NCBI GenBank assembly: GCA_963702995.1
Contig: OY969783.1
Coordinates: 1,178,001-1,242,000, forward strand
From: MFD04580-c1 sp963702995
GTDB lineage: Bacteria > Planctomycetota > Phycisphaerae > Tepidisphaerales > Tepidisphaeraceae
Direction: 5' to 3'
DNA length: 64,000 bases
Below the pieces are notes generated by a model. That model was not told the DNA's origin and searched no databases. It was given only the letters and a program-made list of their open reading frames with translations. A program made the position numbers and the translations under genes. Shown piece by piece: positions 44,554 to 53,934 of this stretch (the stretch's first letter is position 1; the number at the start of each line of letters is the position of its first letter).

Positions 44554-45601
44554 ATGGGCTGGGAAGATCGCCCTTATTACCGCGAAGGCCGCACGAACCC
44601 GGGCGGGCCGTGGCAATGGCTCATGAATGGGTCGGTCACGCTGTTTCATTTCGCGGGCATTCGCGTCCGGGCTCACTCGTCGCTCGTCATCACGATCGTT
44701 CTGGTCCTTGTGTTCGGCGTTGGAAACCTCGCCTTTCACTGGCAGGATCGACTGCAGGTCGTGACGACGCTGTTTGTGATCGTCCTGCTCCACGAGTTCG
44801 GGCACTGCTTCACGGCGCGGTGGGTCGGCGGGTCCGCCGACGATATTCTGATGACGCCGATCGGCGGGCTTGCCTTTGCTCATCCTCCGCGCCGCCCGTT
44901 GCCGACGTTTCTGACTGTCGCCGGCGGCCCGTCCGTCAACATCGTGATCTGCTTCATTTGCGGCATCTATCTCCACCTGGCGGGGTATTCGATCCCTTGG
45001 ATCCCCTGGGCACCGTCCGACCGTGGTGCTCTTTCGTCGCTGTTCGATTTAAGCAATTACGTCTACTGGGCGTACCGCGCGAGCTGGGCGATCTTCCTCT
45101 TCAACCTGTGGCCGGTCTTCCCGCTCGACGGCGGCCAGATGCTTCAGTCGATCCTGTGGCCGCATCTGGGCTACCTGAGGTCGATGAAGATCAGCGCAGT
45201 GGTCGGGATGGTCGGCTCGGTCGTCATGTTCCTCGTGGGCGTCACCAGCGGCGCATTGATGCTGATGCTCATCGCAGTGAGTTGTTTTTACACCTGCTAC
45301 ATGATGCGGCTTCAGTTGCAGCACGCATCCCCCTACGACTTCGACGAGAGCGGCCTCGACTACAGCGCGAGCGCTTTCATGAAAGAGCCGCGTCGCAGCA
45401 AGGCGAAGCAGGGGTGGTTCGCGCAAGGCCCGCGCGGCGATCGACGAAGCCGCTGAACAAAAGAAGATCGACGCGATCCTCGCGAAGGTCTCGACGCACG
45501 GCATGAACAGTCTGACCTGGCTCGAAAAACGGACGCTTCGGAAGGCGACAGAGAACCAGCGCCGCCGCGATGCGGAGTTCGCGCGGAAATACGACCGTTG
45601 A
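44554..45601 (+). CDS. Site-2 protease family (M50) membrane metalloprotease (one frameshift near the 3' end)
   Basis: About 349 residues. Zinc site HEFGH in VIVLLHEFGHCFTARW (about 76-90) and the second ligand motif FNLWPVFPLDGGQML (about 183-197), both in transmembrane helices as in SREBP site-2 proteases. TPIGGLAFAHPPR and VAGGPSVNIVICF lie between. After KQGWFA a +1 indel near 45427 interrupts; the other frame continues IDEAAEQKKIDAILAKVSTH and LTWLEKRTLRKATENQRRRD to TGA 45599-45601, a C-terminal helical module also seen after rhomboid-type proteases in this phylum. Probable intramembrane cleavage, substrate unknown. Confidence 0.87.
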
Positions 45602-45670
45602 CGTCCCCGGTAGTGAGAGTGCCGCGCGCACGTCCCGCTGTCGACGGACGCAGCGTGACGATCCGGCCCA

Positions 45671-45744
45671 ACCGCTCCCTCACGGTCGCGGCTCGCCGGA
45701 CATCGCGCGGCGCCCGGCGAGCCGCGCCCGACAGGAAGCGGTTT
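45671..45744. repeat. Family D inverted repeat, complete copy (D2)
   Basis: Left arm ACCGCTCCCTCACGGTCGCG GCTCGCCGG (45671-45699) and right arm CCGGCGAGCCGCGCCCGACA GGAAGCGGT (45714-45742) pair imperfectly around a short loop. Single arms of the same family occur at 36146-36176 and 36477-36503. Located between the site-2 protease and thrC. Confidence 0.75.
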
Positions 45745-45830
45745 CGGTCCGCCCTGCTCAACGTCGCACTATCGTGGGATGTCCCAAGCCGCTTTGACGT
45801 TTCCCGCCCCGGGTCTTACCTTTGGCCGCA

Positions 45831-47307
45831 ATGACTGACCGCGCCTTCCAGCAGTGCATCAACCCCGCCTGTGCGTCCACCTACGCTGTTGACGAAGCGA
45901 AAGTCGCCTGCACGAAATGCGGGGCGTTGCTGGACATCCTTTACGACTGGTCGCGCCTTCCCGTCCCCCGCAGCCTGAGCTTCTTCGAGCATCGCTGGGC
46001 AACCAAGGGGGCCGATGCGCAGGGGCGGCGCCGATTTCTCGGGCGTCTGGCGGTTTCGGGAGCTGATGCCCTTTTTCCGCACCGAGGCCGATATCGTCAC
46101 CATCGGCGAGGGGCGGACGCAGTTGCAGAACGCCGAGCTGCTCGCGCGGCAGGTCGGCATGAAGCCGGGGACGCTGCTGCTTCAGTACGAGGGGTTGAAC
46201 CCCAGCGGCAGCTTCAAGGACAACGGGATGACGGCCGCGTTCACCCACGCCCGCATGGTCGGGGCGAAGAAGGTGGCCTGCGCGTCCACCGGCAACACCA
46301 GCGCGAGCCTGGCGATGTTCGCGTCGCTGTCGGAAATGCAGGGCGTGGTCTTTATTGGCAGCGGGAAGATCTCGGTCAGCAAGCTCTCCCAGGCGCTGGA
46401 TTACGGAGCGCTGACGCTCCAGATCCAGGGCGACTTCGACGATTGCCTGCGCCGCGTGCGGCAGATCGCGGTAGATGTGCCGCGGATGGGCATCTACCTG
46501 ATGAATTCGGTGAACCCCTTCAGGCTGGAGGGGCAGAAGAGCATCATGTACCGCATCCTGGAGGCGCGGGACTGGCAGCCGCCGGATTGGGTCATCGTGC
46601 CCGGCGGGAACCTGGGCAACTGCTCGGCGTTCGGCAAAGCTTATCAGGAGATGAAGGCACTGGGCCTGGTGAGCAAGATCCCGCGGCTTGCGGTCATCAA
46701 CGCGACCGGCGCGAACACGCTCTACAAGCTCTATGACGAACAGGGCGTCCGGTGGAACGACGGTCGTTACGACGCGGCGAAGGTGAAAGGGTATTACGCC
46801 TGGATGGACGAGCAGAACGTTCAGGCCCACACGGTCGCCAGCGCCATCGAGATCGGCCGCCCGGTGAACCTCCCCAAGGCGCTGCGGGCGTTGGACGTGA
46901 TGAACGGCGTGGTGCGGGAAGTGTCGGACGATGAGATCCTTGAGGCCCGGGCGCTGGTGGCCCGGTATGGCTTCGGGTGCGAGCCCGCCAGTGCCGCGAG
47001 CGTGGCCGGCCTGCAGAAGCTGCTGGCCGAAGGGGTGATCTCGCCGACGGACTCGGTCGCATGCATTCTGACCGGCCACGAGCTGAAGGACCCGAACGCG
47101 ACGGTGAAGTATCACACCGGGATCGATTTGAAGGCCGCCCAGGAGACGGCCCCGCGCACCGAGCCGCACGGCCGCCTGTCGAACCGGCCGGTGCCGGTGG
47201 AAGACAATCTGGAGGCGATCGTCGCCGCCATGGGGGGCGAACCGAGCATGCTTTCGGGATTGAGCATCCAGACGCCCAAGTCGACGCTGCCGGTGGCGGA
47301 GTATTAA
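45831..47307 (+). CDS. thrC: Threonine synthase (one frameshift)
   Basis: PLP enzyme converting O-phosphohomoserine to threonine. From ATG 45831: a zinc-ribbon-like N-terminus with four cysteines (QCINPACASTY, KVACTKCGALLDI), then after a +1 indel near 46020 the main domain: EGRTQLQNAELLARQVGM, the PLP lysine in LNPSGSFKDNGMTAAF, VACASTGNTSASLAMFASLS, IVPGGNLGNCSAFGKAYQEM, and the C-terminal FGCEPASAASVAGLQKLLAE. About 492 residues in total. ATG 46015 would drop the ribbon and is not the natural start. The C-terminal end after about 440 is a short variable tail. Confidence 0.9.
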
Positions 47308-47452
47308 CAGTCGGCCAAGGGTTAAATCCAAAGCACGAAGCACGAATCCGAAGGAAACTGCAAGAGGGAAAAGGAAATCGGATAGGCAGGTGGAACGCGC
47401 CGCGTTCTAACCGTTTCTGTGGAAAAAGGCGGAAGCACGAACGCCGGCCGCT

Positions 47453-47669
47453 TTAGCACTACAGCGCTATTTGGTCACTGGAGCACGAGAAGAACGTCGA
47501 AATCCGAAACACGAAATCCGAAGGAATGAGAAATCGGGAAAGAAGGAACCGGATTCAAGCGCGAGTATTGATTTCCCGCTTTGCCTTTGTTTGGAGTTCC
47601 TTAAAGTTTGGTGCTTCGGATTTTCTGGTTCGGGAAGGCTTGATCGCAGAATCAGCGATGTAGTGTTAG
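47453..47669. mobile_element. MITE-like family A element, copy A2
   Basis: 217 bases with ends TTAGCACTACAGCGCT (47453-47468) and AGCGATGTAGTGTTAG (47654-47669), inverted with two mismatches, plus a second inner inverted pair (AAATCCGAAACACGAAATCC and TTTGGTGCTTCGGATTTT). No ORF of its own. The gap 47308-47696 also has a partial copy at about 47325-47385 (AAATCCAAAGCACGAAGCAC). Confidence 0.8.
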
Positions 47670-47696
47670 GCCGGTGCTTTTTTTTCGGATAGACCC

Positions 47697-48491
47697 ATGA
47701 TCAAGTTAGCCATCACCGGGGCGGCCGGCCGCATGGGGCAGCGTCTCGTCGCGCTCGCCAAGGCCGACCCAGAGATTGAACTGGTCGGAGCGGTCGAGCG
47801 GCCGGACCACCCTCAGCTCGACCTGGACGCGGGGGAGCTGGCGGGGATCGGGAGCATCCACCTTCCGGTGACGTTCGACCTGCGCCCGACGCCGGACGTC
47901 CTGATCGATTTCACCTCGCCACCATCAACCCGTCACTGGCTGAAGACCTGCCGGGACCGGGGGATCGCGATGGTGGTGGGGACGACCGGCCTGCACGGCG
48001 TCGATCATGCGGCGATCGACGTCGCGTCGGAGATGATCCCCATCCTCCAGGCGCCGAACATGAGCCTGGGCGTCAACGTGCTCTTCAAGATCGCGGCCGA
48101 GGTCGCCAAGCGGCTGGGGGACGACTACGACATTGAGATCATTGAGGGGCACCACCGCTTCAAGAAAGACGCTCCGTCCGGCACAGCGAAAGGGATCGCC
48201 GAAGCGATATTGAAGGCGACCGGCAAAGGCCCCGAGGCGCTCGTCTTTGACCGCCACGGCGACGACGTTCCCCGCAAGCGCGGCGAGATCGGGATGCACG
48301 CCTTACGCATCGGCGACGAAGTCGGCCGCCACACGGCCTATTTCGCCGCGATGGGGGAAAGGCTTGAGCTGACTCACGTCGCGACCAACCGCGACACCTT
48401 CGTCCATGGCGCCCTCCACGCCGCCAAGTGGCTCTCCACTCAGAAGCCCGGCCGCTACGGCATGGCAGACGTGCTGGGGATCAAAGGCTGA
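47697..48491 (+). CDS. dapB: 4-hydroxy-tetrahydrodipicolinate reductase
   Basis: Lysine/diaminopimelate pathway reductase, 264 residues. NADPH-binding MIKLAITGAAGRMGQRLVAL (1-20), VLIDFTSPPSTRHWLKTC, VVGTTGLHG, the tetramer/active-site strand NMSLGVNVLFKIAAEVAK (about 122), and the substrate motif EGHHRFKKDAPSGTAKGIAE (about 152-171) with the catalytic His-His and Lys. Complete and uninterrupted. It starts 27 bases after a family A element, so its promoter must lie within or very near that element. Confidence 0.95.
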   Translation: MIKLAITGAAGRMGQRLVALAKADPEIELVGAVERPDHPQLDLDAGELAGIGSIHLPVTFDLRPTPDVLIDFTSPPSTRHWLKTCRDRGIAMVVGTTGLHGVDHAAIDVASEMIPILQAPNMSLGVNVLFKIAAEVAKRLGDDYDIEIIEGHHRFKKDAPSGTAKGIAEAILKATGKGPEALVFDRHGDDVPRKRGEIGMHALRIGDEVGRHTAYFAAMGERLELTHVATNRDTFVHGALHAAKWLSTQKPGRYGMADVLGIKG

Positions 48492-48497
48492 AGGAGA

Positions 48498-48645
48498 AAA
48501 ATAAAAGGATGAAGGATGAAGGTGAAGGATGAAGAAAGGCGAACTCAGCGTCGAATCTCAGCTTCTACGCATCGCTTCATCCTTCGGGCCTCAGCCTTTT
48601 TTGATTCAGGCGTTCCTTCATCCTTCACCTTCATCCTTTGATTCC
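48498..48645. repeat. Family E repeat (GGATGAAGG), copy 2
   Basis: AAAGGATGAAGGATGAAGGT GAAGGATGAAG near 48506-48535 and, inverted, TTCCTTCATCCTTCACCTTC ATCC near 48615-48638 flank an ~80-base spacer. It lies between dapB and the convergent prepilin-like gene. Confidence 0.7.
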
Positions 48646-48678
48646 CGTCCTTCACCCTTGGGTTCCGCCTCCTTGGAT

Positions 48679-49707
48679 TCAGCTCCCGTCGCCACCGGGG
48701 ATCGGGTGGGGGAGGATGGGCGGCGGGGGTGGCGGCGAGGGGGGCTTGGGGGGCGTTGGGGTTGGCGTCGGGACGGGCGTGGTGGGCGTTGGCTTGGGGT
48801 CGAAGCCGAGCCACGTGTTCGATTCGTCCGGCCCCCAGTACAAGAAGCCGCCGACGGGGGCCTGGGCGAACTGGAGTGAGTAGTTCGAGGTCGTCAGCGT
48901 CGTGGCGAAGCTGTCGCGCCCGTGCCCTTCGACGCGGCCGTCACCGTAGAGCACGTTCTGGAAATCGACGCGGCCGACCACCGAATTGATCGGATGGTTG
49001 ATGATGTAACGCGGGCCCACCGAATCCCACTGATAGCTGCCGCCACCGCTATAGAAAACCGCGTCGGCGGCGAGGATCTCGCGAGAGACGAACTTATCCT
49101 TCTGGGCGACCGCCGGGACGGCCGTCCCCCACCGGGCATAGCTTCTGCCGAGGTTCGAGGAGGTCATCCCGCCGACGTACATGTAGTCGGTCCAGATGAC
49201 CGACCCCCATTCCGGCGGCGCCGTCGAGCTGTCGATGTCGCGGGTGCGGGTCTGGGTGCTCGGGCAGTCAAATGACCCCACATCCGCGCCGTACCGGTTA
49301 AACGTCTGCCACGGTGTGCCGTATTGTCTCCAGGCGAGCGTGCTGCTGTCCTCGAGCGTCGCGTCGCGGCTGATGACGAGCGGGAACCGAAACGGGTACT
49401 GAGGGCTCGGCATGTAGTAACAGACCGGGAAATAGCCGTTGTGGTCCTGTGCGAAGTTCTGAGCCGCGAAGCCGATCCCGTGGAGGTTCGCCGCACATTT
49501 GGCGCGGCGGCTTAGCTCCCGCGCCCGGTTGACGGTCGGCAATAGCAGCGCGATCAGCGAGGCCAGGACGCCAGTGCAAACCAGCGCCTCAATCATCGTA
49601 AACCCGCGTCGTCGCGGGCGAGGGTGAGGTATCGCCTGACGAAGGCGTTCAAGCCCGTAATCCGCCGCTCGCTCCAGCACGATCTTGCGATCGGAAGGGG
49701 TCAGCAT
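48679..49707 (-). CDS. Prepilin-type N-terminal methylation protein (type II secretion/pilin-like)
   Basis: 342 residues. The prepilin peptidase site RRRGFTMIEALVCTGVLASL (about 31-50) has Gly before Phe and Glu at +5, and the hydrophobic helix follows; RAKCAANLHGIGFAAQNFAQ is the usual extension in planctomycete pseudopilin-like proteins. The C-terminal head has many aromatic residues (PICYYMP-like stretch, WTDYMYVGGMTSSNLG), then FLYWGPDESNTWLGF and a Pro/Thr tail encoded by G-rich repeats. ATG 49707 is chosen because the basic n-region of ~30 residues fits. The family is greatly expanded in Planctomycetes; role unknown. Confidence 0.85.
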   Translation of the reverse strand: MLTPSDRKIVLERAADYGLERLRQAIPHPRPRRRGFTMIEALVCTGVLASLIALLLPTVNRARELSRRAKCAANLHGIGFAAQNFAQDHNGYFPVCYYMPSPQYPFRFPLVISRDATLEDSSTLAWRQYGTPWQTFNRYGADVGSFDCPSTQTRTRDIDSSTAPPEWGSVIWTDYMYVGGMTSSNLGRSYARWGTAVPAVAQKDKFVSREILAADAVFYSGGGSYQWDSVGPRYIINHPINSVVGRVDFQNVLYGDGRVEGHGRDSFATTLTTSNYSLQFAQAPVGGFLYWGPDESNTWLGFDPKPTPTTPVPTPTPTPPKPPSPPPPPPILPHPIPGGDGS

Positions 49708-50110
49708 GGGTTGTCTCCGCTCTGCACTTGACGTGAAACGATCCGCCGGGGACGCAATCGAGATGGCGCACGGGAGCGATCGGTCGCTTCGATGCACGGG
49801 AACAAGGCGGGCATGGCCGCCGGTTCGTTACAGACAGAATATCTTCACCTCGCCCGGTTACAAGAATATTTTAAGGCCTCGGGCGTTGGAGAGGGAGCAT
49901 GGGCGGCATCGGCCGAGGTCTATCCGGTCGTAAACGCTGGTGTAATATCGTTTTTTGCGTTGGTTCAACGCTTTTCAGACCTGAAGCTACAAATACGTGC
50001 GGAGAGGAATCCCGACGATTTCGGTTCGCGGTTTCGCGACGGTCGGCCGTTCCTCCGATGGCTCAGTCCCCATTTCTGGTGCCGGTTTTGGCCGGCAGGA
50101 GGAGATTTCC
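49708..50110. promoter_or_regulatory. Divergent intergenic region of 403 bases
   Basis: Between the prepilin-like gene (minus) and the small secreted protein (plus). It holds an A/T-rich part around 49855-49975 and a small hairpin GCGTTGGTTCAACGC (49957-49971) flanked by T-runs on both sides. Promoters for both genes must lie here, but none can be assigned with certainty. Confidence 0.35.
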
Positions 50111-50422
50111 ATGAAGACCCTGTCCCTCGCGCTCGCGCTCTCGATCGTTCTCGGTTTCGCCGGCCTCGCATCGGCCGCCAAGGGCGACAACGTCAAAGGC
50201 AAGATCACCAAGATCGACGGCAAGACGCTGACGATCAGCTCGGGTAAGAAGGGTGAAGAGAAGGACGTCACCGTCACCGTCGACGACAAGACCACCTACA
50301 CGGTGGACGGCAAGGACGCGAAGCTGGAAGACCTGAAGGAAGGTCAGCGCATCACCGTGACTCCCGCGACCGGGACCGCCACCCACATCGAAGTGATGGC
50401 CCCGAAGAAGAAGACCACCTAA
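50111..50422 (+). CDS. Small secreted protein, unknown function
   Basis: 103 residues with a clean signal peptide (MKTLSLALALSIVLGFAGLA, cleaved after ASA) and a small charged beta domain: NVKGKITKIDGKTLTISSGK, DVTVTVDDKTTYTVDGK, then LKEGQRITVTPATGTATHIE, ending in a Lys-rich tail. The pattern resembles DUF5666-like/OB-type single-domain periplasmic proteins. AGGAGGAGATTTCC before ATG 50111 is a strong ribosome site, and a strong terminator follows, so it is a monocistronic, probably well-expressed gene. Confidence 0.75.
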   Translation: MKTLSLALALSIVLGFAGLASAAKGDNVKGKITKIDGKTLTISSGKKGEEKDVTVTVDDKTTYTVDGKDAKLEDLKEGQRITVTPATGTATHIEVMAPKKKTT

Positions 50423-50498
50423 AGCGTTTCAAGGGCTTGGTGATCGCAAGGGTCATCACGAGCCTGAATCGCCACACTGCAAACTGCGCAGAAGTGAA

Positions 50499-50535
50499 CG
50501 CCCCGCCGGGTCCTCCCGACGGGGCGTTTTCGTTT
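50499..50535 (+). terminator. Intrinsic terminator after the small secreted protein
   Basis: CGCCCCGCCGGG-TCCT-CCCGACGGGGCG followed by TTTTCGTTT: a 12-bp stem with one mismatch and a T-tract. The rest of 50423-50943 shows no gene; 50541-50943 may include a long 5' leader of the cold-shock gene. Confidence 0.8.
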
Positions 50536-50943
50536 ACCTACCGTCGGACGCCCTCTTTTTCCCGTTATGTATTCCAGTTCTCTTTAAATCGTAATAGCCC
50601 GGCTGGATTTTTTGCGTGATCCTGTTATATCTTCCCCCGTTTTACGCCCAAATCGGGCGGGGCCGCATTGGCCGCGATGGGACGCGGGCAACGCACGCCT
50701 GATCGACCGTGTTTGGAGAGGGGCCTGCATGTCTCGTTCCGTCGTCTGATCGGGGTATCACCTTCGTTCCTGGTGCGGGGGGGTTTGCCCGCACCGGCTT
50801 GGTTCACAAGGTTCAACCCTTCGCCGCCCCTCACCAGAGGCGGCCGGGTGCGCTACGTCACCAAGGGATCTCAACGATTCGGGCCAGGCTGCCAAGGGTC
50901 AACGGTCAGGAGCGGCGAACGTGCCATCCTTTCGGGAGAAATC

Positions 50944-51378
50944 ATGCCAACGGGTCCAGTAAAGTGGTTCGATTCGAAGAAGGGGTTCGGGTTCATCGTC
51001 AGCCCTGAAGGGGAAGATGTCTTCGTCCACTTCAGCAGCATCGAAGGCGAGGGCTTCCGGTCGCTCAAAGACGGTGAGACCGTCGAATATGACATGCAGC
51101 GCGGCGAGAAAGGGCTCTCCGCACAGCACGTCAAGCGACTGACCGCCCAGGTGCTTCAGAATGCCAAGGCGGCGCGGCTGGACACCGCCTCGACCCGCGA
51201 GCCTGCCCCGCAACGGGAGCCCGGCCTGACCCGGGAGCCCGGCCTGACGAGGGAGTCCGGCCTCACGCACGACGACCACCCGCCGCGCGGCGACTCGAAC
51301 CCTCCCCGCGGGCCGGTCGCATCCCGTCAGCCGGCGATCGGCAACTCGTCGGCTGCGCCACGGCCCAATCGGTCGTAG
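50944..51378 (+). CDS. Cold-shock domain protein with long disordered C-terminal extension
   Basis: 144 residues. Residues 1-68 are a standard cold-shock domain: GPVKWFDSKKGFGFI (RNP1) and DVFVHFSSIE (RNP2), binding single-stranded RNA/DNA. Unlike the usual ~68-residue CspA, it continues for about 75 residues with near-tandem REPGLT units (about 84-105) and Pro/Arg/Ser-rich sequence. ATG 50944 with GGGAGAAATC is chosen; the frame remains open far upstream but without conserved sequence. The tail may mediate RNA or protein contacts (inference). Confidence 0.88.
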   Translation: MPTGPVKWFDSKKGFGFIVSPEGEDVFVHFSSIEGEGFRSLKDGETVEYDMQRGEKGLSAQHVKRLTAQVLQNAKAARLDTASTREPAPQREPGLTREPGLTRESGLTHDDHPPRGDSNPPRGPVASRQPAIGNSSAAPRPNRS

Positions 51379-51581
51379 ACGGATCGCGCCCTCCGAAAAA
51401 GGGGGCCGAGAGCTCATCGCGGCCGGGCCCCGGAGGAGCGGCCGCGGGGCTAGCACCCGCGTCGCTTGACGTTGCTGTCTTGCCCGTCCGCCAACCGCCG
51501 CGTTCCATCGCGGCCGCTCACGGACGCGCCACTCGCCGACGCGCCTTGCCCGATCGCCGGCTCGGCTCTACCCTCCTCGCG

Positions 51582-52379
51582 ATGCCTTGGTTCGCATGGG
51601 GACTCATGGTCGGCGGCCTCGTCGGGCTCCTGCTGGCGGCGGCCGTCGCCCGGTATGCTTACACCCGTTACGAACGTCTCCAGCGCCGCGCCCTGGAAGC
51701 CCAGCGTCTTGCCGAGCTCGGCACACTGACCGGCGGGCTGGCGCACGAGATCAAGAACCCCCTTTCCACCGTTCAACTGAACCTTCAACTGCTCCGGGAA
51801 GACCTCGACCCGCATGAGCCAGCGTTTACGCGGCTCGTCAGCCGCCTCGCGACGGTGCAGAAAGAAACATCGCGGCTGCGCGATATTCTCGACGACTTTC
51901 TTCGCTTCGCAGGCAAGATCGAACTGGATCGCAAGCCGGTCGCCGTCCACGCCCTGCTCGAGGAACTGGTCGATTTTTACGCCCCGCAGGCCCAGTTGCA
52001 GCGCGTCCAGCTTCGGGTCCGGCCGCCCCAACCCGATGAGCCGCCCGTCGTCGCACGCCTTGACGAGCGAATGATCAAGCAGGCGGTCCTGAACCTGATG
52101 ATCAACGCCCTGCAGGCGATGCCCGAGGCCGGAGGAGAGATTATTCTTTCCGCCCGCCACGCGCCCGGCCTCGCCCTGATCGAGGTCATCGACACCGGCC
52201 AGGGCATGAGTGCCGACACCCTGGAGCGGATCTTCCAGGCCTACTATTCGACCAAGAAAGGCGGCACGGGCCTTGGCCTGGCGATCGCCAAGCGAGTCGC
52301 CGAAGAACACGGCGGCCGCATCAAAGCCGCCAGCGAACCGGGAAAAGGATCGGCCTTCACCATCGAAATACCGGAATGA
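51582..52379 (+). CDS. Sensor histidine kinase (NtrB-like), partner of the downstream sigma54 regulator
   Basis: 265 residues. One N-terminal membrane helix (GLMVGGLVGLLLAAAVARYA), no separate sensor domain, then the H-box LTGGLAHEIKNPLSTVQLNL (about 47-66) and an HATPase domain: QAVLNLMINALQAMPEAGGE (N-box), DTGQGMSADTL and GGTGLGLAIAKRVAEEHGG (G-boxes). Its short, sensor-less layout fits cytosolic or peptide input from partners. It is followed by the sigma54-dependent response regulator after about 170 bases that include a family F repeat. Confidence 0.88.
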   Translation: MPWFAWGLMVGGLVGLLLAAAVARYAYTRYERLQRRALEAQRLAELGTLTGGLAHEIKNPLSTVQLNLQLLREDLDPHEPAFTRLVSRLATVQKETSRLRDILDDFLRFAGKIELDRKPVAVHALLEELVDFYAPQAQLQRVQLRVRPPQPDEPPVVARLDERMIKQAVLNLMINALQAMPEAGGEIILSARHAPGLALIEVIDTGQGMSADTLERIFQAYYSTKKGGTGLGLAIAKRVAEEHGGRIKAASEPGKGSAFTIEIPE

Positions 52380-52512
52380 AATGCTGAATGCTCAATGCTG
52401 AACGCTGAATGAGAAGAACATCGGACACAGGGGGACGAAGAGCCGCCAAAGCCCGAAAATCGGTCCGACCGCGCCTACATTCAGCATTCAGCATTTCAGC
52501 ATTCAGCATTTC
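52378..52512. repeat. Family F repeat (AATGCTGAATG / CATTCAGCATT), copy 1
   Basis: GAAATGCTGAATGCTCAATG CTGAACGCTGAATG on the left and TTCAGCATTCAGCATTTCAG CATTCAGCATTTCC on the right, inverted around about 65 bases. Units of seven bases (GCTGAAT) are repeated within each arm. Copy 2 is at 61774-61856. Confidence 0.8.
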
Positions 52513-52551
52513 CTCTCGGCCTTTCGGATTCCCGGTTAGACTACCGCCGCT

Positions 52552-53934
52552 ATGTCGGATTCTGAGATTACCCGGTCGAACATCCTGGTCGTGGACGACG
52601 AGAAAGAGCACGCGCAGGTGATGTGCGAAGCCTTGAGCCGCCAGGGCCACAAGTGCGACGTGACCTACAGCCTGGCGGAAGCTCGCACGCGGATGGAACG
52701 GCGCAAGTATGACGTGGTGGTCACCGACCTGATGATGGACGGCCGCCGCGATGGGCTTGAGTTGCTGGCGCTTTGCAAGCGGCAGTCCCCTCCCCCGCCG
52801 GTGGTGCTGGTGACGGCGCACGGCGACGTGCCGACCGCCGTCAAGGCGATGAGCGAGGACGGCGCCTACAGCTTCATCCAGAAGCCGCTCGACCTGGACT
52901 ACTTCCGCCTTCAGGTGAACCGGGCGGCCGAACGGGCGGCCCTTCAGAAACAGAATGACTCTCTCCGCGCCCAGGTTTCCGAGCTGATCGACAACAACGG
53001 CTTCGAAGGGATGATCGGCTCCAGCCCATCAATGCAGAAGGTCATCCAGACGGCCCGCCAGGTCGCCCCAAGCGACATCCCCGTCCTCATCCTCGGCGAG
53101 AACGGCACCGGCAAGGAACTGGTTGCCCGGGCGATCCACGCCAACAGCAAGCGCCGCAAGCAGCGCCTGGTCATCATGAACTGCGCGGGCTTCGCCCCGA
53201 CTATTCTCGAGGATGAGCTGTTCGGCCACGTCCGCGGCGCGTTCACCGACGCCCGCAACGACCGCGAAGGCCGCTTCGAGCACGCCGACGGCGGCACCCT
53301 GGTGCTCGATGAAATCGGCGACATGCCGCATGAGATGCAGTCCAAGCTCCTCCGCGCCCTGGAGAATGGCGAAGTGGTGCGCCTGGGGGCGAACGAGCCG
53401 ATCAAGGTTGACGTCCGCATCATCAGCGCCACCAACGCCAAGCTCGATGAAATGGTGGCCGACAAGCAGTTCCGCCAGGACCTGTTCTTCCGCATCAACG
53501 GCGTCACGATCCAGATCCCCCCGCTCCGCGAGCGCCGCGAAGACATCCCGATCCTGATCCATTATTTCCTGAAGCAGTCTTCGGAGAAGAACGGGAAGGA
53601 GATCGAAGCGATCGACGCCGAGGCCCAGAAGTTCCTGATGAGCTATTCCTGGCCCGGCAACGTGCGGGAATTGCGGAACACGATCAACCGGATGGTGGTC
53701 CTGGCACAGGGGACGAAGCTGACGGCCGCCGACCTGCCCCCCGAGATGCGGCCGGCCGCCACCGAGCCGATCAGCGGCCTCTCCAACCTCGCCGGCATCA
53801 GCCTCGAACAGGCTGAGCGAGAGCTCATCCGCAACACGCTGAAACTCGTGAACAACAACCGCGAACAGGCCGCCAAGATCCTCGGGATCGGCGAGCGAAC
53901 GCTTTACCGCAAGATCAGGGAATACGACCTGTGA
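52552..53934 (+). CDS. Sigma54-dependent response regulator (NtrC family)
   Basis: 460 residues. Receiver (1-120) with acidic pair VVDDEKEHA, phospho-acceptor Asp in VVTDLMMDG and Lys in FIQKPLD. AAA+ domain (about 140-380): Walker A LGENGTGKELVARAIH, sigma54-contact GAFTDARNDREGRFEHADGG, Walker B LVLDEIGDMPH. C-terminal Fis-type HTH (AAKILGIGERTLYRKIREYD). It activates sigma54 promoters upon phosphorylation by the upstream kinase (inference from order). The stop overlaps the ispF start by four bases. Confidence 0.94.
   Translation: MSDSEITRSNILVVDDEKEHAQVMCEALSRQGHKCDVTYSLAEARTRMERRKYDVVVTDLMMDGRRDGLELLALCKRQSPPPPVVLVTAHGDVPTAVKAMSEDGAYSFIQKPLDLDYFRLQVNRAAERAALQKQNDSLRAQVSELIDNNGFEGMIGSSPSMQKVIQTARQVAPSDIPVLILGENGTGKELVARAIHANSKRRKQRLVIMNCAGFAPTILEDELFGHVRGAFTDARNDREGRFEHADGGTLVLDEIGDMPHEMQSKLLRALENGEVVRLGANEPIKVDVRIISATNAKLDEMVADKQFRQDLFFRINGVTIQIPPLRERREDIPILIHYFLKQSSEKNGKEIEAIDAEAQKFLMSYSWPGNVRELRNTINRMVVLAQGTKLTAADLPPEMRPAATEPISGLSNLAGISLEQAERELIRNTLKLVNNNREQAAKILGIGERTLYRKIREYDL

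Noticed and set aside
28356..47307. Programmed ribosomal frameshifting in gyrB, recG, pcm or thrC
   Set aside because: No slippery heptamers or conserved downstream structures at the junctions; both +1 and -1 events occur at simple G/C runs, which fits sequencing error better.
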